64,000 nt of DNA from Rhizobium tumorigenes (GCF_003240565.2 NZ_CP117255.1:682001-746000), one strand, 5' to 3'; shown: positions 28,411 through 37,010, counted from the stretch's first letter. The notes: a model not told the origin generated them from the sequence alone. Numbers and translations are program-made.

Positions 28411-28495
28411 CTCTAAGGCAACAGCGCATTCAGACACAATTCCGTCCCGCCCGCCGACGCCCTTGCGTCTGGCGCGCCGACCCGTGAGACATGCC

Positions 28496-29101
28496 ATGCA
28501 AGATTTGGACGGTTTCGACCCTAATCTCTACGGCTACTGGCCGAATGCGCCGGCCTATCGCGGCAGCGAGTGCGGCTGGAGCGCGGAGCAATGCGGCAGG
28601 CAGGCGGAAGCCTGCCTGCTGGAAATCAAATCCGGCAGTGCCGAGGATGTTCTTCGGACTTTGCTCAACGAGATGACGGTCGAGATGCGGGCCGAGTTCG
28701 ACTATTTCAAGGGATTGCGCTCTGCAGCGGAAAAGTCCGGCCAGGCCTTTGCCGAAGGGGCCTGCGACGAGGCTGCGGCAAAGCTTGCCCGTGCCGATGT
28801 CAAGCTGTCGGTGGATGCGATGTCGCTGATCGTTCGGACGCTGGAAAAGATCGATGGCCTGCAGCGCCAGATGGCGCGCGACCGGGAAACGGAGATCGAG
28901 CGCCATGCCGATGGGCCCGGATATGTGGAAAACAAGCGCCGGCTGCTGGCGATCATCGAGCAGCGTGCCGAGGATCGGGCGCGGGCAATCGTTGCGGAAC
29001 GCGATCTTCAGCGGGCTAACCCCGGTCTGGATCCCGCCGCCACCGCCACCGGGCCGCCGCAAGGGGATCCGCCGGCTGTTGAAGCTGATGCGGTATTTTG
29101 A
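28496..29101 (+). CDS. Candidate GTA small terminase (g1-like) protein
   Basis: 201 residues, strongly helical after a short head: MQDLDGFDPNLYGYWPNAPA, then LLEIKSGSAEDVLRTLLNEM, LIVRTLEKIDGLQRQMARD and a Pro/Ala-rich end. It lies directly before the large terminase, the position of g1, whose R. capsulatus product is reported to be the small terminase subunit. I see no helix-turn-helix. Assignment rests on position, size and helical character. The frame is open to 28403, within the repeat-flanking DNA, so Met 28496 is preferred. Confidence 0.6.
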   Translation: MQDLDGFDPNLYGYWPNAPAYRGSECGWSAEQCGRQAEACLLEIKSGSAEDVLRTLLNEMTVEMRAEFDYFKGLRSAAEKSGQAFAEGACDEAAAKLARADVKLSVDAMSLIVRTLEKIDGLQRQMARDRETEIERHADGPGYVENKRRLLAIIEQRAEDRARAIVAERDLQRANPGLDPAATATGPPQGDPPAVEADAVF

Positions 29102-29318
29102 CGACGTGTTGAAGACCCACAGTATGGAAATGGCGCAACTCAGGTGCACGAGCCGCGCCGCTGCGATTTCGGCGGACAACCGGGCCTTCAGGCAGACCGA
29201 ACCTTCGCCGGCAAGCGTGACGGCGGCGCCCGAGCAACTGTCCGGCGTCACGGCGTCGGGGCTTGCTTCAGGCCGATCCGCTGCTGGCGGTCCAGCGCTG
29301 GCGGCGAGGGGAGGCCGG

Positions 29319-30587
29319 ATGGTGGGCGACACCGATTGCGATGCTGTCCTGGATGCGCTTTCTGCGGAATATCTCGCCGTCATGGACTGGGAGATCGCCG
29401 GTCGCGATCATCAGAGGCCGCCGCCCGGGTGTTGGCGCAGCTGGTTGCTGCTCGGCGGTCGCGGCTCCGGCAAGACAAGGGCCGGCGCCGAATGGGTTCA
29501 TGGGCTCGCCAGCGCCGGAGACCGGTCCGATCTTCGTATCGCGCTGGTCGCCGAAACGCTTGGCGATGCCCGCGAGGTGATGATCGACGGCGTGTCCGGC
29601 ATCTGCCGCATCGCCCGGCTGAAGCGGCCGGATTTCGAGATCTCCCGCCGCCGGCTGGTCTGGCCGAATGGTGCGGTGGCCCAGATATTCTCTTCCGAAG
29701 ATCCGGAAAGCCTGCGCGGGCCGCAGTTTCATTTCGCCTGGTGCGACGAGCTGGCCAAATGGAAGCATGGCCAGGAAACCTTTGACATGCTGCAGTTCGG
29801 GCTTCGTCTCGGCGAGCATCCACAGCAGCTGGTCACCACGACGCCGCGCCCGGTGCCCTTGCTCAAAAACCTGTTGGCCGATGCCGGCACGGTCGTTACG
29901 CGTCTGTCGACGCTTTCCAATGCGGGCAACCTGTCGCCGGGGTTCATCTCGGCGCTTGCCGCCCGCTACGGCGGCACGCGGCTGGGGCGCCAGGAGCTGG
30001 ATGGAGAACTGATAGAGGACCGCGAGGATGGTCTCTGGAAGCGCGACACGATTGCGGCGCTGGTGCAAAAACTGACTGGCCCGCTCCGGCGCATCGTCGT
30101 TGCCGTCGACCCACCGGCCTCTGCCGGGCCCAATGCCTGCTGCGGCATCGTCGTCGCAGGCCTCGAGGCCTCGGGAAGGGCGGTGGTGCTCGCCGATTGC
30201 TCGGTGGAAGGCGCAAGTCCTGCCACATGGGCGGGGGCCGTCGTCAGGGCCTTCCGGCGTTTCGATGCCGACCGTATCGTTGCCGAAATCAACCAGGGTG
30301 GCGACATGGTGACGGCCATGCTGCGCAGCATCGACATCAACCTGCCGGTAACGACGGTACGCGCCACGCGCGGCAAATTTCTGCGGGCCGAGCCGGTGGC
30401 AGCCCTCTACGAACAAGGCCGCGTCGGTCACGCCGGGCGTTTCACGGCGCTGGAAGACCAGATGTGCGATTTCGGACCGGATGGATTGTCGCTCGGCCGG
30501 TCTCCAGACCGGCTCGATGCGCTGGTCTGGGCGTTGACGGCGCTGATGCTGGAAGGTGGCGGCGAGCCTCGCGTTCGCGGCATCTGA
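29319..30587 (+). CDS. GTA terminase large subunit (g2-like DNA-packaging ATPase/nuclease)
   Basis: 422 residues. Walker A: LLLGGRGSGKTRAGAEWV; Walker B region: FHFAWCDELAKW; motor motif QLVTTTPRP. The C-terminal nuclease domain begins near IVVAVDPPAS and contains IVAEINQGGDM and DRLDALVWALTAL, as in GTA and HK97-type terminases. It cuts and pumps DNA into the capsid. GGGGAGG five bases before ATG 29319 supports this start; ATG 29088 would add 77 low-complexity residues and overlap the upstream gene. A hairpin follows the gene, after which non-GTA genes begin. Confidence 0.9.
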   Translation: MVGDTDCDAVLDALSAEYLAVMDWEIAGRDHQRPPPGCWRSWLLLGGRGSGKTRAGAEWVHGLASAGDRSDLRIALVAETLGDAREVMIDGVSGICRIARLKRPDFEISRRRLVWPNGAVAQIFSSEDPESLRGPQFHFAWCDELAKWKHGQETFDMLQFGLRLGEHPQQLVTTTPRPVPLLKNLLADAGTVVTRLSTLSNAGNLSPGFISALAARYGGTRLGRQELDGELIEDREDGLWKRDTIAALVQKLTGPLRRIVVAVDPPASAGPNACCGIVVAGLEASGRAVVLADCSVEGASPATWAGAVVRAFRRFDADRIVAEINQGGDMVTAMLRSIDINLPVTTVRATRGKFLRAEPVAALYEQGRVGHAGRFTALEDQMCDFGPDGLSLGRSPDRLDALVWALTALMLEGGGEPRVRGI

Positions 30588-30601
30588 AAGCGTGAATGAT
30601 G

Positions 30602-30624
30602 GCGGGCAGCACCGGGCTGCCCGC
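30602..30624. terminator. Hairpin between terminase and convergent small gene
   Basis: A nine-base perfect stem with a five-base loop, 15 bases after the terminase stop. No strong T-run, so it may be a bidirectional or rho-assisted terminator. Confidence 0.5.
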
Positions 30625-30629
30625 AAGTC

Positions 30630-30758
30630 TCAGGCCTGGGCGGTATGGGTCGCCGGCTTCGGAGCCGTGTCGCGGGTCTGCATCTGCCGCCATTCGCTTT
30701 CGTGGCGCTCGAAAACATCCTGGGGAACTGTTTTGTTACTGTGGTCGGGCTTTGACAT
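30630..30758 (-). CDS. Possible small protein, 42 residues
   Basis: SKPDHSNKTVPQDVFERHES followed by EWRQMQTRDTAPKPATH is hydrophilic and charged. GAGG precedes the ATG at 30758 with usual spacing, and a hairpin follows the stop. No family recognised. The reading frame continues to 30818. Short length keeps confidence low. Confidence 0.4.
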   Translation of the reverse strand: MSKPDHSNKTVPQDVFERHESEWRQMQTRDTAPKPATHTAQA

Positions 30759-31132
30759 CGTGAACCTCATCAACTGTTTACTGCGCAGATAACGACTTTG
30801 TGACATCAACTGTTCCACAGCTTAAAGCACTTGTAAATCAGGTGTTTAAAAACTTTAAACGATTGAAATTTTTTTAAACGATTGAAGTTGTGGAGATCTC
30901 GCAATCGCCTCCAGCCTCGCTGCATCTGAAGCCTCAGAAGCATCGATGTTCCGGCGCCCGAATTCAATCCACGATGCTTGCAGCCGTAGCCAAGATACGC
31001 GCGCAGGGTTGTGTCGCTGCTCCATGAATCGCCTCACAAAGAAAGGACACGTAGCGCTCTACGGAGCGCATTCGCGACGTGACGACCTCCGGTGCACAAG
31101 TCCATTCCGCTGCAGAGACAATGGAGAGACAA
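30759..31132. other. AT-rich intergenic region before the endolysin gene
   Basis: About 370 bases, with a conspicuously AT-rich block at 30820-30900 containing near-repeats of TTTAAACGATTGAA. This is likely the divergent promoter region for the small gene and the endolysin. No further gene seen. Confidence 0.5.
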
Positions 31133-31750
31133 ATGACCCTGAACCGCGATTTCTTCTTCGACCAGCTGCGCGAAAAACTCTATTCAAACGGCCTGAACAT
31201 GGCGCAGGTCGAGGGCCACGAGGCCGTCCTCGATGCCTGGGAAAAGGACCACGCCAAAAGCGACGACCGGTGGCTCGCCTATATCCTGGCGACCGCCTAC
31301 CACGAGACCGCCTTCACCATGCAGCCTGTTCGAGAGACGCTGGCCAACACCGACGAGCAGGCCGCGGCCCGGCTGGAGGCGGCCTGGGATGCGGGCAAGC
31401 TCTCCTGGGTGAAGACGCCGTACTGGCGCAAGGATGCCGATGGGAAATACTGGTTCGGCCGCGGACTGGTGCAGATCACCTTCAAGGCGAATTACCGGAA
31501 GCTCGGGGATGCCATCGGCGTCGATCTGGTCGCCGATCCCGATCTTGCGCTGGGCCTGGACGTGGCCGTCCAGATCATCTTATACGGCATGCTGAACGGC
31601 AGCTTCACCGGCCGCAAGCTGGCGGACTATTTCAACAAGACCAGGAGCGACTGGGTCAACGCCCGCCGGATCGTCAACGGCCTCGACCGTGCCGACGCGA
31701 TTGGCGGCTACGGCAAGATCTATTATGCGGCACTGAGCTACACGGTTTAG
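31133..31750 (+). CDS. GH19-like endolysin (chitinase/lysozyme family)
   Basis: 205 residues without a signal peptide. AYILATAYHETAFTMQPVRE contains the expected catalytic Glu of GH19 and phage lysozyme-like enzymes, and YWFGRGLVQITFKANYRKLG with ADPDLAL follows in family order. Phage members cleave peptidoglycan for release. GGAGAG precedes the ATG at 31133. Its place just after the GTA terminase and the holin-like gene at the other end of the cluster suggest a GTA lysis function; RcGTA also needs an endolysin and holin, encoded elsewhere in Rhodobacter. Confidence 0.82.
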   Translation: MTLNRDFFFDQLREKLYSNGLNMAQVEGHEAVLDAWEKDHAKSDDRWLAYILATAYHETAFTMQPVRETLANTDEQAAARLEAAWDAGKLSWVKTPYWRKDADGKYWFGRGLVQITFKANYRKLGDAIGVDLVADPDLALGLDVAVQIILYGMLNGSFTGRKLADYFNKTRSDWVNARRIVNGLDRADAIGGYGKIYYAALSYTV

Positions 31751-31761
31751 GTCAGCCAGCC

Positions 31762-32166
31762 TCAGTCGGGTAGGAACTTGCGGACGAGGTCGCGTGCAAC
31801 ACGCTTGGGCTTGCGGGTGGCCGCATCGATGCAGCACCAGGAGCTGATGACTTCCGCAGACACATCCTTGCCGCGCTTGAAGATGGTTTTGAACGACGCC
31901 CGTGAACCCCGGGTCTCGGTAGCCGTCACCAGCGCCTCGACATTGTCGTCGAGGAACAGGGGCGCGCGGTAGGTTATGTCGTGCTTGAGCGCGACCCAGA
32001 GCAGGCCTGCCCGGGCCTCGATAGGCGCGATGTGTTTCCAGTAGCTGACGATCGTTTCCTGCACCCATTGAAGATAGACAGCGTTGTTGACATGGCCCAT
32101 CTGGTCGATGTCCCCAGGCGATATCGTGATGTGGTGCTCGAACGTCGGTGTCGGGTGATGCGGCAT
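31762..32166 (-). CDS. Acyl-CoA thioesterase, hotdog fold (YbgC/4HBT family)
   Basis: 134 residues. The active-site motif SPGDIDQMGHVNNAVYLQWV has the Asp and the GHVNN loop of 4-hydroxybenzoyl-CoA-type thioesterases; LKHDITYRAPLFLDD and a Cys-rich WCCID near the end complete the fold. It hydrolyses an acyl-CoA of unknown chain. It lies 54 bases downstream of corA on the same strand, so the two may share a transcript. Not a GTA gene. Confidence 0.86.
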   Translation of the reverse strand: MPHHPTPTFEHHITISPGDIDQMGHVNNAVYLQWVQETIVSYWKHIAPIEARAGLLWVALKHDITYRAPLFLDDNVEALVTATETRGSRASFKTIFKRGKDVSAEVISSWCCIDAATRKPKRVARDLVRKFLPD

Positions 32167-32220
32167 GTACTACACTTGGGAGCAGCGCAAGAGCTATTCA
32201 ATACCGGGTTGCCGGGGAGC

Positions 32221-33186
32221 TCAGATCCAGCCGGTCTTTTTGAAGCGCATGTAGAGCCCGCCGCAGAGGATGACGATGACGCCGAGTACGACGTAATAGC
32301 CATACTCGGTCTTCAGTTCGGGCATGTTTTCGAAATTCATGCCGTAGATGCCCGCAATCGCAGTGGGCACGGCAAGGATCGCCGCCCAGGCCGCCAGTTG
32401 CCGGGTAATCACCCCCTGGCGCTGCTGCTCGAGCAGGTTACTGGCCTCGAACACGGAGGTGATGACATCCCTGAGGCCGGCAACCATCGATTCCACCCGG
32501 TGGACATGGTCGAGCACGTCGCGGAAATAGGGCTTCGCCTCGTAGTCGAGACAGGGCAGGTCGAGATGGACGAGCTTGCCGCACAGTTCCGACATCGGCC
32601 CGAGGACGCGCTGGAAAAGGATGACCTGGCGGCGCAGCTGGAACAGGCGGGTGATCTGGGTCCGCTCGAGGAAGGATTCGAGCATGCGGCTTTCCATGGC
32701 AAGCACATGGTCCTCGATCGTCTGGACGACCGGCAGGTAGCCATCGACGATGAAATCGATGATCGCATGCAGCACGTAGTCGGTGCCGTGGGCTAGCAGC
32801 TGCGGCGATTCCTCGAGCTGGCCGCGCAACTGGCTGTGGCCCCGGTCCGATCCGTGCCGGACCGTAATGATATGGCGCTTGCCGACGAAGATCGCCGTCT
32901 CGCCATAGTCGATGTCGTCGCCGGTGAGGTGGGCGGTCTTTGCCAGCACGAACAACTGCTCGCCATAGATATCCAGTTTGGGAACCTGCTTGGCATTCAG
33001 CGCATCCTCGACCGCCAGGCGGTGCAGCCCGAACGAGCGCTGCAGGACCTGCAGTTCGTCGAGGGTCGGATCATGCAGGCCGATCCAGACGAATTCGTTC
33101 TCCGCCATCGGCGCAACCGCTGCCGCAATCGGCACCTGCTCGGCCCGCACGCCATCGCGATACAGAAAAGAAGCAACAACGCTCAT
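32221..33186 (-). CDS. corA: CorA family magnesium/cobalt transporter
   Basis: 321 residues. A cytoplasmic N-terminal domain with VEDALNAKQVPKLDIYGEQL, long helices, and two C-terminal membrane segments. The first ends in the signature GMN motif (IYGMNFENMPE), and the second (YYVVLGVIVILCGGLYM) closes with a basic KKTGW tail. It forms a pentameric Mg2+ channel in the inner membrane. Start at ATG 33186. It is divergent from the phosphatase gene. Confidence 0.92.
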   Translation of the reverse strand: MSVVASFLYRDGVRAEQVPIAAAVAPMAENEFVWIGLHDPTLDELQVLQRSFGLHRLAVEDALNAKQVPKLDIYGEQLFVLAKTAHLTGDDIDYGETAIFVGKRHIITVRHGSDRGHSQLRGQLEESPQLLAHGTDYVLHAIIDFIVDGYLPVVQTIEDHVLAMESRMLESFLERTQITRLFQLRRQVILFQRVLGPMSELCGKLVHLDLPCLDYEAKPYFRDVLDHVHRVESMVAGLRDVITSVFEASNLLEQQRQGVITRQLAAWAAILAVPTAIAGIYGMNFENMPELKTEYGYYVVLGVIVILCGGLYMRFKKTGWI

Positions 33187-33351
33187 GCAAAGGACCCCGT
33201 CTCAGCCCATGCAACACCCGCATGAACGCCATCTACCGCGGCTATCTAGGCACCCTGCGGCCCGATGTAAGGGCAGGCGCGAATTTTTGCGTGGTGTCGG
33301 CCGCATGCGTCCGCAGCGCCTGCAATCGTCGGCGGAGTTCGACGCATAAAA

Positions 33352-33369
33352 CTGTCACGAAACTGTCAA
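33352..33369 (+). promoter_or_regulatory. Pho box (PhoB binding site)
   Basis: CTGTCAC-GAAA-CTGTCAA: two seven-base direct repeats 11 bases apart, the rhizobial PhoB consensus. It ends 45 bases before the phosphatase start codon. Regulation by phosphate starvation is inferred. Confidence 0.75.
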
Positions 33370-33414
33370 GCAGGGCGGCTAGCGTCGGGTTCAGTCAAGA
33401 GATCGGAGACAGCC

Positions 33415-35253
33415 ATGACATTGAAACTTCTTTCCGCCGCGCTCGCAGCCGGTGTTGCCAGCCTTTGCGCCATCGGCCCTGCCGGTGCCGCCGACCAGCC
33501 GCACAATGTCATCCTGTTCGTTGCCGACGGTCTCCGCAGCCCCGTTGTCGACGACACCACGGCGCCCAACATGGCGGCGCTCGCCCGCAACGGCGTCTAT
33601 CTGCGCAACAGCCACTCTCTGTTTCCGACCTTTACCACGGCCAATGCCTCCGCACTGGCGACCGGCCATTATCTCGGCGATACCGGCGATTTTTCGAACA
33701 CCATCTACACCGGCTTCCAGGTTCCCGGCGCCGGCAAGAGCCTGACGCCGTTTCTCGAAAGCGATCCGGTGCTCGGCGATGTTGACGAGCATTTCTCCGG
33801 TAACTACCTGAACGAGGCGACGATCCTGCAGATGGCCCGCGACAAGGGGTTTGCCACCGCCTCGATCGGCAAGCTCGGCCCGGCGCTGATTTTCGACCAC
33901 ACTGAGCGAACCGGCGAAAAGACCATCCTGATCGACGATGCTACCGGCACCGAGAAGGGTATCCCGCTGTCTGCCGAAACACAGGATCGCCTGAAGGCCG
34001 CCGGGCTGCCACTGGCAGCGCCAGGCCGTGGGCCCAACAGCAAGTCGGGCGATTTCCAGACGGCAGGGACGAAATCGGCCAACACCATCCAGCAGGATTA
34101 TTTCGCCGCCGCCGCCACCCGCGCCGTGCTGCCCGAGCTTGCCGACAAGCATAAGCCCTTCGTCATGGTCTTTTGGTCCCGCGATCCCGATGGCACCCAG
34201 CATAACCAGGGCGACAGTCTCGGCAAGCTGGTGCCCGGCATAAATGGCCCGACATCGATGGCGGCCATCCGCAATGCCGACGACGATCTCGGCCGCCTGC
34301 GCGCTGCCCTGCAGGAACAGGGGCTGGCCGACAGCACCGACATCATTGTCACCGCCGACCATGGTTTCTCGACGATTTCGAAGCAAAGCCAGACCAGCGC
34401 CGCCGCCAAGGCGAGCTACGCCGACGTCACCCCCGGCCTGCTGCCCGTCGGCTTCCTTTCGCTCGATCTTGCCAAGGCACTGAGCCTGCCGCTGATCGAT
34501 CCTGACCAGGATTACAAGGCCATCGACGCCGGCCAGCACCCGAAGAGCGGCAACGGCCTGATCGGCGGAGACAAGGACCACCCGAAGGTGGTGGTGGCTG
34601 CCAACGGCGGATCTGACCTGATCTACCTGCCGGACGGCGACAAGGCGACGGCAAAGAACGTCGTCGACGCGCTCCTGAAGCAGGATTACGTCAGTGGCAT
34701 CTTCGTCGCCAAGTCGCTCGGCGCATTCCCCGGCACGCTGTCGCTCGACGACATCGCACTGGAGGGATCTGCCGTCACGCCGATGCCGGCCATCGCCGTC
34801 AACTTCCGCTCGTTCTCGACGATCTGCGGCCAGCCGGAACGCTGCACCGCCGAGGTCGCCGACAGCGGGCTGCAGCAGGGCCAGGGCATGCACGGCTCAT
34901 TCAGCCGCGCCGACACCTGGAACTTCCAGGCGATGATCGGCCCTGACTTCAAGTCCGGCTTCGTCGACGCCGCGCCGACCAGCAACGCCGACGTGGGCAA
35001 GACCATCGCCCGCATTCTCGACCTCAAGACCGAAGACAAGGGCAAGCTCGTCGGCCGCGTCATCACCGAAGCGATGAAGGACGGCACCATGCCCGAGGTC
35101 GCCACGAAAATGCTGGTGTCCGAACCATCGGCCAGTGGCCTCAAGACCATCATCGACATGCAGACTGTCGGCGACGTCCGTTACTTCGACGCCGCCGGCT
35201 TCCCCGGCCGCACCGTCGGCCTCACCGTCTCGGACGGTACGGCGACCAACTGA
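33415..35253 (+). CDS. Secreted alkaline phosphatase / phosphodiesterase superfamily enzyme
   Basis: 612 residues with a signal peptide (LLSAALAAGVASLCAIGPAGA). Alkaline-phosphatase-superfamily metal ligands are visible: HNVILFVADGLRSP, the likely nucleophile Thr region FPTFTTANASALATGHY, FWSRDPDGTQHNQGD, ITVTADHGFST-type (IVTADHGFST) and a late GMHGSFS. Long inserts suggest a nucleotide pyrophosphatase/phosphodiesterase-like member. The Pho box upstream indicates periplasmic phosphate scavenging. It is followed by a strong terminator and is one of the genes lying inside the GTA cluster. Confidence 0.85.
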   Translation: MTLKLLSAALAAGVASLCAIGPAGAADQPHNVILFVADGLRSPVVDDTTAPNMAALARNGVYLRNSHSLFPTFTTANASALATGHYLGDTGDFSNTIYTGFQVPGAGKSLTPFLESDPVLGDVDEHFSGNYLNEATILQMARDKGFATASIGKLGPALIFDHTERTGEKTILIDDATGTEKGIPLSAETQDRLKAAGLPLAAPGRGPNSKSGDFQTAGTKSANTIQQDYFAAAATRAVLPELADKHKPFVMVFWSRDPDGTQHNQGDSLGKLVPGINGPTSMAAIRNADDDLGRLRAALQEQGLADSTDIIVTADHGFSTISKQSQTSAAAKASYADVTPGLLPVGFLSLDLAKALSLPLIDPDQDYKAIDAGQHPKSGNGLIGGDKDHPKVVVAANGGSDLIYLPDGDKATAKNVVDALLKQDYVSGIFVAKSLGAFPGTLSLDDIALEGSAVTPMPAIAVNFRSFSTICGQPERCTAEVADSGLQQGQGMHGSFSRADTWNFQAMIGPDFKSGFVDAAPTSNADVGKTIARILDLKTEDKGKLVGRVITEAMKDGTMPEVATKMLVSEPSASGLKTIIDMQTVGDVRYFDAAGFPGRTVGLTVSDGTATN

Positions 35254-35274
35254 GGCAGGCCGGGGCGAACGTCG

Positions 35275-35303
35275 AAACGGCAGCCGGTGTGCTGCCGTTT
35301 TTT
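35275..35303 (+). terminator. Rho-independent terminator of the phosphatase gene
   Basis: AAACGGCAGC (35275-35284) pairs perfectly with GCTGCCGTTT (35291-35300), followed by a T-run. Confidence 0.9.
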
Positions 35304-35356
35304 GTTTGGGCGGGGCGACATTTGGTGTGGCAAAGAGGTTTGTTGATGATAATCGC

Positions 35357-35366
35357 AGCATATGCT
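35357..35366. promoter_or_regulatory. Palindrome before tumE, possible operator
   Basis: AGCATATGCT, a perfect 10-base palindrome 14 bases before the toxin start, where an autoregulatory antitoxin could bind. Short, so it could be chance. Confidence 0.3.
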
Positions 35367-35380
35367 ATCTATGACGTGGT

Positions 35381-35677
35381 ATGCCTCGTGCCACGCTGAT
35401 ATTGGACAACAAGTTTTGGTTGGCGTCCGGGGCCATCGTGCAGATCCGTGTGTGGCGCTTGCCGACCGCGGATGATGAGTGGCCTCATGGACTGAAGTAT
35501 TCTCTCTTCTATGGCCATCCGGGCGAGCGTATTGTTGCCTATGACAACGAGACGGGTAAGAGCGATCATCGCCATTATCGGACATCGGAAGAACCGTATG
35601 TATTTACGACCCTGGAGCAACTGGTCCGTGACTTCGAGCGGGATGTAAGGCGGGAGGTTGAGCGTGAAGGAAGTTAG
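35381..35677 (+). CDS. tumE: TumE family toxin (DUF6516)
   Basis: 98 residues: ATLILDNKFWLASGAIVQIRVW, HGLKYSLFYGHPGERIVAYDN and GKSDHRHYRTSEEPYVFT match the TumE/DUF6516 toxin family, with the conserved YDNE-x-GK-x-DHRH core. TumE is the toxin of a type II system; its cellular target is not known to me. No strong ribosome-binding site is seen, which would keep toxin output low. It overlaps the antitoxin gene. Confidence 0.82.
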   Translation: MPRATLILDNKFWLASGAIVQIRVWRLPTADDEWPHGLKYSLFYGHPGERIVAYDNETGKSDHRHYRTSEEPYVFTTLEQLVRDFERDVRREVEREGS

Positions 35678-36026
35678 GCTGCATGTCTCGAATCTCGATG
35701 CCTTCTTCGCCAAGGCGGCGCTTTCCGCGCGAGCTATAGACGCGAGGGAAGCCGTTGAAACGACAGGCAGCCTGGCCTTCGAAAGCATGGAAAGTCTTCT
35801 AACCGTGCTGACGGCTGGGCGCTGGCAATTGCTGCGGACATTGAGGAGCAATGGCGCGACATCGATCCGTCACCTCTCCCATCTGTTGAAGCGTGATTAT
35901 CGCGGCGTCCATCGCGACGTACATGCGCTGATGGCAGCAGGCCTTGTCGACCGCGATCCAGACGGCGCGATCTCGGTGCCATGGGAAAAGATCACCGCCG
36001 AAATGGCGTTGGACCTTGCTGCTTGA
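35664..36026 (+). CDS. tumA: TumA-like HTH antitoxin
   Basis: 120 residues from a GTG at 35664, which follows GGGAGG at ideal spacing and overlaps the toxin by 14 bases. The N-terminal VRLHVSNLDAFFAKAALSAR binds the toxin in such systems; the C-terminal winged helix (SLLTVLTAGRWQLLRTLRSN, HLSHLLKRDYRGVHRDVHAL) is the DNA-binding antitoxin domain. Neutralises TumE and probably represses the operon. Confidence 0.82.
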   Translation: MKEVRLHVSNLDAFFAKAALSARAIDAREAVETTGSLAFESMESLLTVLTAGRWQLLRTLRSNGATSIRHLSHLLKRDYRGVHRDVHALMAAGLVDRDPDGAISVPWEKITAEMALDLAA

Positions 36027-36118
36027 TGGGCTGAACCCGGGGCAGCATGCCACGGTTGAACGCTGGCGGCGCGCATGCTAACCGCTGCGACAGACAATGT
36101 CCTCGAGGAGTGCCACGC

Positions 36119-36427
36119 GTGATCCGTCATATCGTCTTCTTCAACGTCGCCGATCGGGCCAACCTGGAGGCGGTCCGGGCGGGCCTGTCGATCCTCACCG
36201 AAATCCCCCACGTCAGGCTGCTGGAGATCGGCACCAACGTCAAGACCGACCAGCTCGGCACCGACGTCGACCTCGTCGTCTACGGCGAATTCGACGACGA
36301 GGCAGCACTGGCGGCCTACAAGGCCCATCCGAACTACCAGATCTCGATAGAACGCGTCCGGCCATTGCGCGAGATGCGGATTGCCGCGGATTACGACAGC
36401 GAGACGGCGGTGCGGGAGGCGATTTAG
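36119..36427 (+). CDS. Dabb family protein (stress-responsive A/B barrel)
   Basis: 102 residues: VIRHIVFFNVADRANLEAVR, LRLLEIGTN-type (VRLLEIGTNV) and YKAHPNYQISIERVRPLREM are the Dabb ferredoxin-like dimeric barrel. The GTG at 36119 is preferred because GAGGAG lies upstream and it starts the domain; an ATG at 36047-region would add 24 unrelated residues. Function of bacterial Dabb proteins is mostly unknown. Confidence 0.8.
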   Translation: MIRHIVFFNVADRANLEAVRAGLSILTEIPHVRLLEIGTNVKTDQLGTDVDLVVYGEFDDEAALAAYKAHPNYQISIERVRPLREMRIAADYDSETAVREAI

Positions 36428-36561
36428 GGGGCGGTGGGGAGCTTGGCTGGAGGATTTCGAGCGGCTGGGCTTGCGGAAAGCGGCGGTCGCTTGAGGGCGC
36501 GCAACAGGGATGTCCATTGCTACTGTAATGGCTTTAAAGGTGCGGTATCTGGGAGCAGCAC

Positions 36562-36954
36562 GTGAGTTTTCAAATGAATACCAAATCTAAACTGTGCCTC
36601 GCTCTTGTCCTTTCACTGGTGCTGCTGGTTGCCCGCGCAGAAGCCAGGCCGGCTATGCTGAAACAATCAACGATTGACGGCGTCATGCGTGCGATCATAG
36701 CACGCTGGAATTTGCCGTCTGATTTGGCGATTCGCGGGCTACGCGCCGAAGTTCGGGTCAACCTGAACACGCGTGGTGAAATCAGCGGCAAACCCGCGCC
36801 ACATATAACCGGTGGTACCGCCGCTCAGCAGCAAAGATTTGCAGAATTGGTCACTCGAACGATTTTGCAAGCCGCACCGTTTACCGGGTTGCCATTGGAC
36901 AAGTACAAGTCGTGGAAGACACTGATCGTCAGGTTCGAAGCACAAGCATTTTGA
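36562..36954 (+). CDS. Secreted TonB-C-like hypothetical protein
   Basis: 130 residues with a signal peptide (LCLALVLSLVLLVARAEA). The mature part VRVNLNTRGEISGKPAPHIT, FAELVTRTILQAAPFTGLPL and WKTLIVRFEAQAF follows the strand-helix-strand pattern of TonB/TolA C-terminal domains, but without a membrane anchor. GGGAG six bases before GTG 36562 favours that start over ATG 36574. Function unknown; periplasmic. Confidence 0.6.
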   Translation: MSFQMNTKSKLCLALVLSLVLLVARAEARPAMLKQSTIDGVMRAIIARWNLPSDLAIRGLRAEVRVNLNTRGEISGKPAPHITGGTAAQQQRFAELVTRTILQAAPFTGLPLDKYKSWKTLIVRFEAQAF

Positions 36955-37010
36955 GGACACGTCGCGTTTTCGGGACAGCGTGAACAGACGTTCAAAGCGT
37001 GGCGCAGATA

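Larger units (their letters stand above)
27914..28495. other. Intergenic region with two palindromic repeats, upstream of the GTA cluster
   Basis: About 580 bases. It holds two tandem copies of the palindromic repeat family (28033-28170 and 28263-28410). Any promoter of the GTA cluster must lie here; a TTGACG at 27966 is a possible -35 element but no good -10 follows. Confidence 0.55.

Noticed and set aside
29088..29318. Longer N-terminus for the large terminase
   Set aside because: Low-complexity sequence; the ATG at 29319 has a strong GGGGAGG site and begins close to the conserved ATPase domain.
33391..34893. 500-codon open frame on the minus strand
   Set aside because: Shadow of the phosphatase gene; no recognisable domain.
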